From Sympetrum striolatum (lineage: Eukaryota > Arthropoda > Insecta > Odonata > Libellulidae), in the NCBI GenBank assembly GCA_947579665.1, contig OX388350.1:88865152-88929151 (forward strand): a stretch of DNA of 64,000 nt, written 5' to 3'. The notes under the pieces were generated by a model, which worked only from the letters and a program-made list of their open reading frames with translations, searched no databases and was not told the origin of the DNA. Shown here piece by piece: positions 30,811-43,451 of the stretch. The translations under genes were made by a program, and so were the position numbers. The first letter of the stretch is position 1. The number at the start of each line of letters is the position of its first letter.

Positions 30811-33800
30811 AAGCGAAGTTGCTCAAAACACGCATTAATCCTCACTCACACATATATATAGGAGTATGGAGTTCTTTATTTTATTTCACGAATGACTGTC
30901 ATTAGTGAGGTGGCTTCTGGTTGAATAGGGCAATATAAGTAGTAAAAAATCATTGGTTTCTAAACAAATGGCGTCTTCAGCGCCAGGCAGCGACTTGAGA
31001 GCCTCCTGGCGGCGGTGCGTCGCACTCATCAGTCGATCCGGAGGTCAGGTGTGGTCGAGTCGTCGCACGAATGGACAAATAAAGTAAACGGACGAAGTGG
31101 AAGCGTAGGAAAAGTGCGGAAGGAACTGAGAGTGAATAAAGTGCAACGGATGGATCGATATGGAATGAAGAGGACGACAGAGCATTAGAACAAGAGTGGA
31201 AAGCTGCCTTCTGGATATCTTTGGGTAAGCGGCCCTTATCATTAGGAAATACTCCAGCAGCAATAGAGGCTGTGATTTTGGTCGCTTCCTGACAAAGGAA
31301 TCGATCTTTGCTCCTCACTTTGGCTTATATATGAAAATTCACGGAGGGATGGGTAGGTTCAAAAATTAATTTTAATCAATTAAGCGGAGCGTCAAGGGAA
31401 GTGGATCCATTCCACGAATATCTCGAAAAAGCAGGGATGTATTAATATGGAGGCAAATAGAACAGTGAATGATCGAAAATGAATGGATATTTGAGAGAGA
31501 ACTCATTTTAAATATGTCCTCACATATGGCGAAAGATATGATTACCGAAATAAGGGAAAACATGGAGGAATATAAGAATAACGAAAGAGTGATGCGAATT
31601 GAGAGGAAATGAATAAAAGGGTGTTATTATTGCCAAAAGGCCAAGAAAATTGTCTAAATATTATATATAAGCAGGGCATATGTCTGATGAAAATGTAAAG
31701 GCTTTACTTATTTACTGGAAATCGCTACTCTGCAATGTCTCCATTCGATCTTTTTGAGTAACTTCATTCATTATAAATATAAATACGAGATTAGCATTTA
31801 ACACTAGAAATAAGCCCCCATTGTGTCTCTACCGTTGCGCCTGTCAGCCTATTGAAAACCTTCGAAACGTTCGAACATTCGTTAGTCACATATGTATAAT
31901 CTTAACGCTACAGGAGAAAAGTACGTCAGATTAAGGTATTTTCTTCTTTTCCATTTGAACAAATTCATAGGCATCGTTGTCGCAAAAAAATAAAAAGCGA
32001 AGACGAAAGCATTTATTTTAAATTTATTGAGAGCCTCAGTGTGTGTCTATATTTCAAGGTAACATCGGGCATATATTCAAGCGAAGACAAAATTTTACTG
32101 GAAAGATTTTTAAATCTGTCGCTCTCCAAATGAAATGGAAAAATTGGTAAGCGATTTGATCAGCGGCAAACTCTCAATCGAAAAAACCGCCGATCGATTC
32201 TGAGTTCTCTTGCTTCAGTTCGTTTTCTTGAATTCCTCGAACTTAGGTATTTTACGTATTCATCAAATAAATCGTTAGTGACGTGAGGCAAAGGGTATAT
32301 AAATACCAACATCTCAAACTTCCTTTCCTCCCTTTGATATCCAATAACCTCACTAACCATTCTTCAAATTCATACCTGGCGAAAAGTTTCCTCCGCTAAT
32401 ACATTTCAAGCCAAAATCCTAGCCTTCTTTTCGTCCCTTATTGATTGCTTAAAAACACTTTCTTGTTAATATTTTTTGCATTAACATTCTCTCAATTTTC
32501 ACCTAAATATCCCTTTTACCCCTAACCTTTCGCATTGATTATTCCCAGTTTACCTTAAAAGCCACCAGCGCTACCGCCTTTAAATCGTGATTAAAACAGC
32601 ATTGAATAAGGCAAACATGACATCAACTTATCAAATGCTCTGATGAATTAAATGACCAAAGGTATTACTGTAAACAAATAATCATAATTACTTTCTAAAG
32701 CAGCATTTCATATAAGAATTAAGTTCAACAATCGCCTTGACAAGTCGTCAGGGGAACTGGTTGTTTATGACCGAGAAATCATGCAAATCTTTTGTATTAT
32801 TCCACCTAATTCTCGTTATTTAGAATCCAAAACGATATTACAACATCAAAATAAGAATTTTTAATTTATTTTCCGTCTTTTGGCACTAGTTTCGATTCAG
32901 TGAGGGCATTTAATTTAATTCTGCAAATGAAATGAATTCTGCAACTGTAAAACTTGTCTTATTGATTTCTTACGGAGAGTACTTCTGCACAAGAGTGGAT
33001 ACTGTCGGCCTGTACTGGCAGCCCCTACCTTCCTCGTGTGTAGGTTCCCGACACTGCACATCGCTTTGCAGATTCCTTGCCAAGTTAGCACTCGTTTCAA
33101 ACTGGAATCTAAGTTATTAGCTGTTCCTGGCGAGGACTTTTGCTTTTTTTACATTTTCCCGATGGTTTCAGGCCTTGGCCCTGCATATGAAATTAACCTC
33201 ACGTATGCGTTTCAATTTATAATTATAGAAATAAACTATTTCCTATAGCAAACTAGCATGTCCATAATTCGATGACAATTTCACATTGTCTTAATCGATC
33301 TCATTTCCCTGCATTCTCATCGCTGACCGCGGCTGAATTAAGACATACTCGATTCATGAATCTCCTTCAATGAGAAAAGGAGGACATTTTTTAGAATAAT
33401 TCCATTTATATTCCAAATAAAAAAATACAAACACTTTTCATCTTCTTCGAAGATTTTTTCACTTCTCAATTCAACTCAACTTCCTATAATTCCAAATCGA
33501 AGCATATTGCAAGTTTATTACAAAAGATGTATACTGATTCGAACTACAAACTTATTGATAATAAGTTTCATCAATTTCCTGTGATAAACATCTATGTTTG
33601 GTAGGCCACAGATGTGTATCTAGTAACCTCTATAAATCTGAGATGGTGGCTTTAGTAATGGATCATCGGAAGGCCCCCTAGGGGAACTAATTGTAAGTCT
33701 ATTCAAGAATGCTGCTGACCCCAACTCCACCTACATTTCGATTATACCTAAATTCCCCGTTCTACCGAATTCCTCCCAAAAACCTTTTCGGATTCTCTCA

Positions 33801-35062
33801 TGAATCATTCTCAAAATAATTGTTGCCTCAGAATTTTCATGTTAATAAATAACTGAATTCTTAAAATAAGAAAAATGTCTGCAATTCGATTGTAATTATA
33901 TATTTTATAAAGTACATTAGATGGACTTTTATACTTGCAGGTATTCGACACCTTTCAATCGACATGCAATGTGAAAAATATGAATGCAATAGCAAACTTT
34001 CAAATATGTAGATGAACATATCAATTTCCGAGCTGAATATTGATCCGAAAGAAGCGAGCTTGACCTTAATTCCAGCGACAATTCTTCGACGTCTTTCTGG
34101 GGCTTCTCTTACAAAAAAAAAACGATAAGCCAACGTTCGTTAAGATCTTTATGAAGCAAATGCGTCGTACGAACTGAAATCGGAGAAAACGAAGACACTT
34201 TCGATAGAGGAGACCATTTTGTTTGTCCTTTGACCTCATTGTTGCGCAGCTGAAACTCAAAGAGCGCTCTAAAGAAGGCTTACTTTACAAAAACATAGCA
34301 TTCGATTGGGTCTTAAATTCATAATATAGATAAGATTAAAAGAAAACGTACTTCGAACAAATCATGTTTTTGCTGCCTACTATAGTGCATGACATGAGAG
34401 GTCAAACTTGAAGCCACAGGCACAGAAATCTTGAGTATTGCGAGTCGCATTGCGTTTTCCCTAAAGAGTAATTTCTGCACTTCAGAAAAAAGAAGTGTTA
34501 TTAAAATTTCTTTGGCAACTGTGGTCTTTCAGGTCACCCACCGTGGATTCAACCCGAGCCGCAAGTGTTTCGCCATAGGCCTACTAATTGAAGCCCAGCA
34601 CTTCAAAAATAATCATTATAAATACTAAAAGTATTAATTTATAGCCGATTCGTCGTAATAAATAGAATATAAAACTTCTTGATCCTCAATTGAATGATTA
34701 AAATTTATTGTCGGCTTTAAAAATTTAGCTCATCTTCCGTTAACAAGTTTAACTCGTTCTACCAATGTTCATGAGTAACGTTTGTAGTTTTTCAGTGCTT
34801 TCCCTTGTGCTGCTCACAAAGGATTGAATTCATTGAATTCCGAATCGAATGTTCAAAAAAAGTTCTTAAACCCAATTTACAATATCACTCTAATTATCAA
34901 CTGCAGATGGTAGCATTCGAGAGAAGACAATACTTAAGCCAGTCAAAGGCAATACTTTAGCTAGACAGAATTAAAATTAAAATTGGTCTATCTTTATACA
35001 TGAGTGTTCTATCTTCCGGTAGGTTCATCTCCTTCATCTCCCTATAGTTAACACCCCACCCG
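30811..35062. other. Intergenic, no recognised gene
   Basis: A GC-richer stretch at 30960-31320 has an open minus frame of 113 codons without a recognised domain. It could be part of an LTR or UTR. The remainder is AT-rich. A solitary B-box-like sequence (inverted, GGATTCAACCC) occurs near 34548 but has no array context. Confidence 0.4.
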
Positions 35063-35605
35063 TTATGTCATCCAACTTCTTTTGTCTCCGTATTCCCCTT
35101 TGTTTTTCCCCTGAGTTCTACCCTCAATCTTCAACAATTCCTTTCCCTTCAATATGTGACCCATACATTTCTTCTGTGGATACTTAATCGTTTCAATTAA
35201 AGCCCTCTCCTCCCCAACCCTCTCCACCACCTCCGTATTTGTTTTCCTATCAACCCAACTTACTTTATCCATTCTACGCCGTACCCACATTTCGAAGGCC
35301 TCCAAACTTTTGACATCCTCCTTTCTAAACGTCCACATTTTGCACCCATAAAGCGAGACACTAAAAACCAAGTATTTCACCAATCTTTTCCTGATTCCGT
35401 TATCAAGACCTTAGGTCATCAATTCCCTTCGCTTAATAAGGCTTCCTTGGCCAAGGCTATTCATTTTTGAATCTCATCTTTGCATCCTCCCTCCCACGAA
35501 AGCGTTCTTCCCCAGAAACAAAATGTATCCGCATGCTCTAGTTTTTCCCCATCCACCCTGTAATATAACAGTTGATCCCCCACTTTGGGCGGTGGAGCCG
35601 TCTTG
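35063..35605 (-). pseudogene. RTE-type LINE C-terminal fragment, degenerate
   Basis: On the minus strand, codons read LLYYRVDGEKLEHADTFCFW, then RTLSWEGGCKDEIQKRIALA and KEALLSEGN. This is the region just after the RT catalytic core in endonuclease-RT LINEs. After frame changes MVKYLVFSVSLYGCKMWTF and ALIETIKYPQKKCMGHIL follow, typical of the C-terminal domain. The RT active site is absent. The fragment is abutted by LTR-like sequence at about 35640. Confidence 0.75.
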
Positions 35606-35639
35606 CTGAAAGTATATTCCCGACAACAATTAAGGGTAG

Positions 35640-37735
35640 CCATGTTGTAAGTTTTTGGGTATTGGCTGTTGTGGAAGAGTGTTTGGGTTGACGCGAGAGC
35701 GTGTGGTTTGAGTTGAGGAGTGTGAAGTTCTGTACTTGAAGTTTCATGAAGCAATCAATAAAACAAGCGTTATATTTCATTTTGGCACCCAACGTGTGGC
35801 ACAATTAGATCAAAATATGTTAGATAAGGATTAGAACTCGCGAGTAGAACTTGCGAGTAAAGATTATTGTTAAGCTACGTTAATATTACATACCACGAGG
35901 AGAACCTGAGAAAATGACATAGGGAGGTACGAGAGCATACAAGTACAGGAAGATGGTGACGGTGTTGAAGAGTTTGGGCGAATTAAAGAAGGCGGAGATT
36001 CAAGAGGAATTAAAACAGCTGGGTATGAATAGCGTGGGACGGAGTTAATTGAGTGGTTACGATCCGCAATTGAGGGAAAGGGAATAGATGTTGATACCTA
36101 TCGATTCAGAGAAGTGGACGATCTGATTTCAGTATTGTTACAGAGAAGGAGAAATGAGGCTCTAAGAGAAGGAGGGAATAAGGGAAGAGGAAAGAAAGCG
36201 TGAGAAGAGAAGAATGAGAGAAGAACGGGAAGAAAGGAGGCAGGATGAACTCAGAACGATGTTATACGAACAAGCGAAGCAGTAAGGAGAGATGAAAAGA
36301 GGGCTGCTGTCTCATGTAAAGGAAAGTGTGGAGGCAGCAAACGCGGAATGGGATGAAAAGTTAAAAGTCTGCAAAGAAAGCAACGAGAAAGGACAGAATG
36401 AAATTCGCTCGGAAGTTGAGGGAAGATGCAAGGACGGTAAAATCGCAATGAGCCAGAGGGATGTCGATATCACAGGTCCCCGCAGTAAGCATCAGGGTAC
36501 CGCATTTCGATGGGCGAAAAGGGCTGAAGCGCTATATTAGTGAATCAGAGGAGAACATGGGACTACATCAGCTGACAAAAAGGGGTACGCTAAAGATCGT
36601 CAGACAAGGAATGATGGGACAAGCAGGTGGATGGATGACAGCTACGTCGGACATGGAAAGCTTCAGACAGTTGTGTTTGGCGCAGTATTGGGGTAAACAA
36701 CAGCAAATGGAGGTGAGGAGGATGCTCGATTCCAGCTTGTATAACAGGGGAGGGAACACGAGCGGAGTGGAGTACGCTACTATGAGTGCGGCAAAGGAAT
36801 TGCGACCCCCCGATGGAAGATGAAGAAATCATCTATAGTACTGAACACCATTTTGACCCCAGGTCAATGCAGCCATAATTTCGCAGCACATCACATCTTT
36901 ACCGTAATTTTTGGAACTACTTGGACGTTACACATCGTGCAGGAGCAGCCCCGAGGGATGAGATCTTTCAAAGAAACGGCGACACCGCGGTCACCGAGGG
37001 TCAGCAGGAAAACTGAGGAGGTCGCGATGTGTCCCAACACACCAATGACCGAAGAGAATGGGACAACGATAATACGGAGGAGAAGAAGCTGCCGGGAGAC
37101 ACGCTCATGGGAAGCATTTTACTATCACCAAGAGAGTTATTGGAAGAAGAGAAGGAAGAATCAGGGAAATCATATGCCCGGAAATAGAGATTAGAGGCAT
37201 CAAAGCAATGGCACTCGTGACTCAGGTTCAGAAATCATATGTATCAGTGAAGAATATTTAGAAGGAAATTCTAAAATGGAGCTGCTAGTAAGAGGAATCC
37301 AGGTGATGGGATCTATTGGAAGAGCTTAATTCTAGGCACGGATGCGATGGGAGGCTCTAATTGATTACAGTGGTCACACAGTCATCTTAACACAAGATGT
37401 GTCCATTCAGGGGAACAAACATCTCGTCACAACGGCTGGTGATGCATGTTGAAGGACTAATGAAGGAGCCATATATAAAACGAGCAGAAGGAGATATTTC
37501 TACAGAGGGATTAGAGAGCAGTATTGAGCAAATACCGGAACTGTCCGGAGAAGAAAAACAATTATTAGCGGAAGTAATTAAGGAGAGGAAGGAAATATTT
37601 AGGAATATGCTAGGGAAAACAAAAGGGTATTCATATAAAATGGAAGTGAGGGAAGAAAATGAATTTCATCACATATGTTACAACATTCCGCTAAATCTAC
37701 GTACGAAGGCAAGGGAGGTTATTTAAATTTTAAGT
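35640..37735 (+). pseudogene. Gypsy-like LTR retrotransposon, 5' half, degenerate
   Basis: A candidate LTR end near 35640-35780 is followed immediately by TGGCACCCAACGTGTGGCAC at 35783, which resembles a primer-binding site. Downstream lies an Arg/Glu-rich gag-like region (36150-36540), a gag body containing FDGRKGLKRYISESEE and SFRQLCLAQYWGKQQQMEVR (36461-36823), an aspartic-protease-like DSGSEIICISEEYL around 37217-37260, and the start of the RT (ELSGEEKQLLAEVIKERKEI, then an N-terminal RT segment) at 37495-37725. Several stops and frameshifts separate the parts. The catalytic RT, RNase H, integrase and 3' LTR are missing. The Gypsy assignment rests on the order gag-protease-RT and the motif style. 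Confidence 0.75.
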
Positions 37736-37916
37736 TATTGTTTTCTTGAATGCAACCAGACAAAAATATTTCATCGGGACCAGTGAAAGGATGTAAAATA
37801 AACAACATCATTACTGTCCTTTTTTGTGCAAATGCATATGGAAGTGATGAGAAAATTACTTGCTAAGTAAGGCGTCACTGAAAACCTTCTATGCTTTAAT
37901 GCGAATTTAGGGAAGA

Positions 37917-38335
37917 ATGTACAAGAGAGCAATTTATTCTCTACAAATATCATTACTTAGTGATCAATACAAAATTACAAGCAAGGATAAGGCAGCACTG
38001 TTAGACGTTTGTCTGTTCATCCTGACATCCTATTTCAGAAAAAAAACATCTACAACTTCATTTCAGTCAGAACCAAGTCATTATTCGATTTTCTTAAAAT
38101 TGATGACAGTTTTCTCCTCGAACGTCTTACTATATAGTCAAATAATGCTTCATTTCAAGAAGCCAGAAAGGTTTCAACACTGAGGGCAGTGAAAGATACA
38201 GCTGAAGGAGCGGTCAAGTTGATGCAAGACTTTCATGGTTTAATCACGGTTGAGGAGGAGCAAAAGCAATTTTTATTACGTTGCGTACAAGAACACTGGA
38301 AGATTTATCAGACAGTAAATAAACACAATTTGGGA
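37917..38335 (+). pseudogene. Degenerate fragment of a repetitive hypothetical protein
   Basis: The frame at 37917-38183 reads QYKITSKDKAALLDVCLFIL. A second frame at about 38158-38320 reads TLRAVKDTAEGAVKLMQDFH and ITVEEEQKQFLLRCVQEHW. The pairing resembles a hypothetical protein that recurs in many arthropod genomes, where a similar DTAERGV...EEQKQFLLQVV C-terminus occurs. I cannot assign a function. The frames are shifted and broken. Confidence 0.35.
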
Positions 38336-38392
38336 ATATCGTTTTATTTACGAAATAAACACTGAGTTCTGGAACCCTTCCATACTAAATCA

Positions 38393-38895
38393 GTACAAAT
38401 TTTCATTTCTCATCTTTGGCATGGAGTCGGCACGGGTTACCATAACTCAATCTCAATAATATTTATTATGTGAGTTATAAAGGCCAAACAGAAAAAAACA
38501 AAGGGTATGCATAATTGAATTTGCAAACATATGGAAGAAAATAAATTCCTATTAACTCGAGATCTATACAGTAATGCAGATTAATGGTGTGGTTGCCTAA
38601 CTCCAATATTCAGTTGCTAGTTTTTTATAAACAAAAGCTCACCGAGTTAAACGATTCAAAACGTGTCCACTATTTTAAAGCAAAGAACGTGCCCTAAAAG
38701 ATTCATGTGAATCCGTTAGTTAATTTCCCATTAACCAGGTGTTCCCCTTGTCAGTACAAATTTTCATTTCACGAAATTGTTTGGCATCAAGTCAGCATGG
38801 GTTATCATAATCCAATCACAATAATATATATTAGGTAAGTTTATAAGACCAAGTAGAAAAAAATAGAGCGTATGAGCAATTGAATTAGCAAAATA
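38393..38895. repeat. Direct repeat, two ~140-bp copies
   Basis: 38393-38530 and 38752-38890 share CAGTACAAATTTTCATTTC, TTTGGCAT-(A/G)AGTC-GCA, GGGTTA(C/T)CATAA, CAATCACAATAATAT and a GAAAAAAA-A(A/G)AG tail in the same order. The offset is about 360 bp. This is a diverged tandem duplication. Confidence 0.7.
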
Positions 38896-40365
38896 AATTT
38901 TCCAATATGTCTTGGGACACCCTAATACACGCACACACACACATACATAATACTTTGTAGTTTATGTACAATGTCAATTTTTTTAATATGAATAATAATA
39001 ACATATTGTTATGCAAAATGTCTTAGTTTACATTCAACAACACCATACATTTGGAATCTAGGTACAGTATTTCATTGGTAGAAGTTAGCAATATGAACAA
39101 ATCAGTGTTTGTTTTTGCATCTTTAATCATTTTGTAACTTATCAAAATATGTTCCCAGTACTAAATAACACCTATTCATATTATTTTGGAGGCTTCGGGC
39201 TCAACAGTTAATTTTGAAGGAAAGACATTCTGATATATTGATAAAAGCATTCAAAAATACCGATGTGAGGCATTGCAACATGAACTTCAAATATAATAGC
39301 AAACAAAATCAGTTCTGAGTAACACCAAAAATCAACGTAACCAACAGTGGGTGAAATACTCCAACCTCTGTTAAACTATTACATTTTATATGCGAATTTT
39401 TTCAATAAAAGTTATTATTCTTATCAGGAAAGTGCATGGAATAAAAAAATTAAACAATAAATATTCATTAATTAAAAAAAAATAACTAGACGTAACATTA
39501 GTCATAGAGCTTTAAACTTGATTAAAAAAGGCTGAAACTCCAAAACTGTTCATGCAAAAACAAACAACTATAGTAAATAAACAAAACCAAAGTTATTTTG
39601 TACATCCAAAACTAATACATGAATTATGAAAATTTTCAAGTGATAGGTAGCTCCCTCAGACTTTTGCACAGTAAAGTTAATCTACATTTATCTCTGAATA
39701 AAATGGATTTAAAAGTCACAATCCAAAAATAAAAATAATTTTAGATAACTTATATTACCTTAGAATATGGAAATGGATGAGGTGGTGAATATATTTCAGC
39801 AAGGAACATTTATTATGGGTTTGAAAATGAAGCTCAAAACATAACTAAATGCTTCCATCAAACATATATGGAAAATAAAATGTTGAACTGCCACTCAGTT
39901 AAGAGAGAGAAGGAAAAAGTTCATCATTGGGTGGAATTAACCCACATTTCACTTTAGTTAAGAAATATGTAAGTAATGTGACCAGTGTGAGATTTTAAGT
40001 TGAAAACCATAAGTAATATGGGATCATATTAAATAATAAACGCAAAATTCCACAAAACTAAACTTAGATGCAACTTGTTTGAGCGAACCGCTCATCCTCA
40101 GGCACAAGATACAAATGCAACAAATTCTTCAGCAGTTGGGCATAGGAACTAGGAGATCTAACCGAAGCTGATAAAGGAAAGTGTGTGGTGATCATGAATA
40201 CAGTGGGTTGCATTAATGAGTGTGAGCATTTCTTCCTTGATATCAACATAGTGCCTATTTCTGACCCAACTCCAGATTTACTGATAAAAGTGAAGCAGTT
40301 AATAAATTTGTGTACCACAGTGCCCAAGTGATTATTATTATTATTATTTATATATTATATTATTA
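38896..40365. other. Intergenic, AT-rich
   Basis: No recognised gene. 40064-40330 precedes the Penelope-like fragment and may be its degenerate upstream part, but no motif confirms that. A (TTA)n run lies at 40330-40370. Confidence 0.4.
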
Positions 40366-41340
40366 TTATTTACTGTTTGACAATTGTGTATATAAGCAAG
40401 CAGATGATCTGGCTATGGGTTTTTCACTTTCCCCCCTTTTCTCTGAATTGTTTATGAATAAGTTGGAAACTGCATTATTTGAGAGTGATTCTCCGTTGGT
40501 AAAATATGTTGGCTTTTGGTGCGAGGATGATGTATTTTGCTTGTGGAATGGTACTTTTAGACCATTAGACAGTTTTCTTACTCTTTTAAACACATTACAT
40601 CCAAAAAATCAAATTTACTCTCAAAATTGTACTCAATAATCTAATTAATTTTCTTGATCTTACCCTCTCTAAAATAAAAAAACTCTATTGATTTTGCGAT
40701 TTACAGGAAACCTACATACACAAACCACACTATCCACGCAGATTCAAACCACCCCGTATCACAAAAACATGCCGCTTACCACAGTCTCATACACAGACTC
40801 CTACACATACCCCTTACACCAGAAAATTTCATACATGAACTCAACATCATTACACATATTGCTGTTGCTAATGGTTACACAGAAAAACTTTTAAATACTA
40901 TCCTTGCCCACAAACACAGAAAAATATACTTGGCTAAATTCTACCCCACCTGTTCCAACAATAAAAACAAAACTATTTGGGGAAAACTTCCTTTTCTTGG
41001 TCCCTTAAGTTACAAATTAGGAAATATACTCACTTCATTCGACATAAACCCAGCTTATTACACAACACACACTTTAAGGAATTCTCTGCTTAATAACAAA
41101 TACACGCTACTTTTACACTCAAAGCAGGAATATAGAAATTACATTGCAATGACTGCAGTGCTATATACATCGGCTAAACTTCATGCAACTTACAGACAAG
41201 AACAAAAGAACACTTTTCATCAACATTATTCAGCTCATTCAAAAATAATTCAGACACTTCACACTTTGCCAAACATTTATTAGAATACAAACATTGCTCC
41301 CACTTTACATCCACACTTTACACACACAGCGTCCATTATA
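40366..41340 (+). pseudogene. Penelope-like element, RT C-terminus plus GIY-YIG remnant
   Basis: The first frame contains LAMGFSLSPLFSELFMNKLE, corresponding to RT motif B. It continues with a motif C in which the usual aromatic-V-D-D is CEDD, then LWNGTFRPLDSFLTLLN and LHPKNQIYS. After a frame change the Penelope linker follows: INFLDL-type residues, RKPTYT, NHP and LLHIPLTPENFIHELNI. Another open frame at 40930-41283 covers the region up to the nuclease. In a parallel frame at 41124-41300 a GIY-YIG endonuclease is visible as AGI, a stop, KLHCNDCSAIYIG, another stop, and SHFAKHLLEYKH. N-terminal RT motifs are absent. The fragment is clearly inactive. Confidence 0.8.
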
Positions 41341-41770
41341 GCGAGGCTTCTTGCAGGAGGCATATCTCGGAATCGTCAATTGATGTGACAGACCAAGTCC
41401 AACAAGCCAAAGGTTATGTGAGGCGAGTTATCTCTTCTAATGGCAGAAAAATATTAAATACAAAAATTATTGTTACCTAATTCATGCATTTGTTTTCCAC
41501 AAGGCGCCTCTCCCTTCCTCGGCAAAGATGCTTCACGGAGCTTTGATTAAAAACTTCTCATGAGTTTCATGCTCCCCTTTATCCCTCTGTACATCTTATC
41601 ACCTTCTCTCTTGTTTTTCTTTCAGTGATGACCCCTTTAGTCAGCGCTGGAATTTTAAATTGAGTTCCCATCATATTGGCATTTACCCGTGGGATTTGTT
41701 TTCATACGAAGCTTGGCACCAAATTGTCTGATTGGTGGGAATATAGGAGATGAAAGCAGTGGTGATTTGG
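41325..41770. repeat. Partial copy of the pogo-like element at 61559-62407
   Basis: Shares TCCATTATA-CGAG, CTTGCAGGAGGCATATCTCG, GTCAATTGA, TTCATGCAT, a CTCCCTTTATCCCTC block and GGTGGGAATATAG with the interior of the element at 61559-62407, in the same order. The terminal TIRs are not preserved. It abuts the end of the Penelope-like fragment. Confidence 0.75.
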
Positions 41771-42616
41771 ATTCCTTCTTAAAAGGGATTCAAAATATTC
41801 TTAAAAATCACTGCAATTTATTTTAAACAGTAGAAATTCAATTCTCTAATAAATATATTAATGATTTTTGAGTGCTCTTATGTAAAGTAATTCATTATTT
41901 AGTACCAGGTGAAGAATGAAAATCGTATATGCATACCTAGTGAAAAATATATATCATCCAAAACAAGTTTTGGTAGATATCTTTAAAATTTTGCCAAGTT
42001 TTTTCAAAATATAACTATTCTGCTTGGTTTAAAAATTCAAAAACATCAATTCTTAAATTAAGAAAAATAAACTTTCAACATTTTTACCAATTCTCTATAC
42101 AGGGCTACCAAAATTAAAAAAAAACATCTCTAATATGAATAAATAGACTTTCATCACATATTTCACATTATAATTTACATAAACAGTTATTTATCATTAT
42201 TCAGGATTGAAACCTTAGTAAAGATTATTATATTTGAGATTAAATTCTTTTCCATTTAAATTTATTTCATTGTCATACCTTCTCTCTGCTTTCCAACCTA
42301 AGATGGAGTGAACTAGAAGCAACAGTCATCAATTAATATCAATTTTAAGATAATTACAATATGGTGTATCTATTCCCAAAGACATAGTGAGAAGAAATTA
42401 CCTACCTACTCTGATAAGCCTTGCAGTGCAAAGTATCAAGATATACGTGTTGTGATTCTTACAAATTAAATACAACTTTGCTTACAAGGAGCATATTTTA
42501 ATTACCATTTTCCTTTTTTTCCTAGGTAGACATTCCCCTTCAAGGAAAATGTCTACCCATGCTGGCTAGCTAAAAGCCAAATTTTATTAACCAATTTTGT
42601 TGGCTTTCCTTTCATG
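41771..42616. other. No recognised gene; faint array-terminus similarity
   Basis: 41785-41850 (GATTCAAAATATTCTTAAAA, then CACTGCAATTTATTTTAAAC) resembles the sequence just inside the hairpin terminus of the B-box units. No B box follows. The remainder is AT-rich. A short complementary pair around 42525-42556 (AGGTAGACATT, TCAAGGAAAATGTCTACC) forms a hairpin. Confidence 0.45.
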
Positions 42617-42618
42617 TA

Positions 42619-42685
42619 CAGTAAAACCTCTCATTAACGAACTCCAAGTTATCATAATTTTGTGAGTTCATTGGTTAGAGGATAT
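42619..42685. repeat. Pogo/Tigger-type TIR remnant
   Basis: After a TA dinucleotide the sequence CAGTAAAACCTCTCATTAAC matches the terminal-repeat style of pogo/Tigger elements. An imperfect inverted copy (GAGTTCATTGGTTAGAGG) follows at 42664. No transposase and no second end were found. Confidence 0.5.
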
Positions 42686-43451
42686 TTGCACATTGCATCC
42701 CTCAAGGGGCAAGCAATTTGATCCTCTACTGAACTATCAAGAGAAAGTTTTATAAAAAACCAAAATAGAGGTCAACCTTTTACAGATGGCTGGATTTGTT
42801 TTGTCAAAGTAAGCCAGTGTTGGATGTAAATTTCAATGACCTAAAGACCACAACAAAATAACTTATAACCACTCCTTACTTCAAAATGAACCTTACTTAA
42901 CCCTTCCTCAACTGTGCCCTGAAAACTTCAAAAAACAGCTGTGTGGGGTACCCCAACGTTTTTTCGCGAATATTACGTTGTTTAATTTGTTTTTCTTTTA
43001 CTCAACCTTTAATTATGTTTAGAAATACATTATTGATTATTTTGTTGAGATTATCTTTTATTTTTTTTTTGGAGGTAGCATTAGAGTTTTGATCATTATA
43101 TGGGATAATATAGTACAATTAAATTTGAATAACCTTATTTTATTTTAATTATTCATTTAAATACATTTCAACTGTTACAAATTGGGTACACAATAAAAAT
43201 TGGATGTATAAAATATAGAATATTACAGTAAGTGATATAAATCTTTTTTTTCCTATGCAATCATTACAACAAATTTGTTTTTGTTTCCTCTCTGTGTGAA
43301 GGACGGACAGCTTTTCCTCTACAGTAAACTTTTGTTTTTTTATCTTGATTCCTTGGGCAAAAGTGGAAACGAATTTTTTTTGTAATATTGTTTTGTGAAA
43401 CATTACTTTCTTTACTCTCACATACATTGTTTTCTTTCAAGAACATACATA
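42686..43451. other. No recognised feature
   Basis: AT-rich. Short frames carry no known domain. Confidence 0.4.

Noticed and set aside
30977..31318. 113-codon minus frame in GC-rich DNA
   Set aside because: No recognised domain and a second frame overlaps it. GC content alone lengthens open frames here.
34540..34570. Solitary B-box-like sequence as a tRNA gene
   Set aside because: No A box, acceptor stem or anticodon arm could be paired around it.
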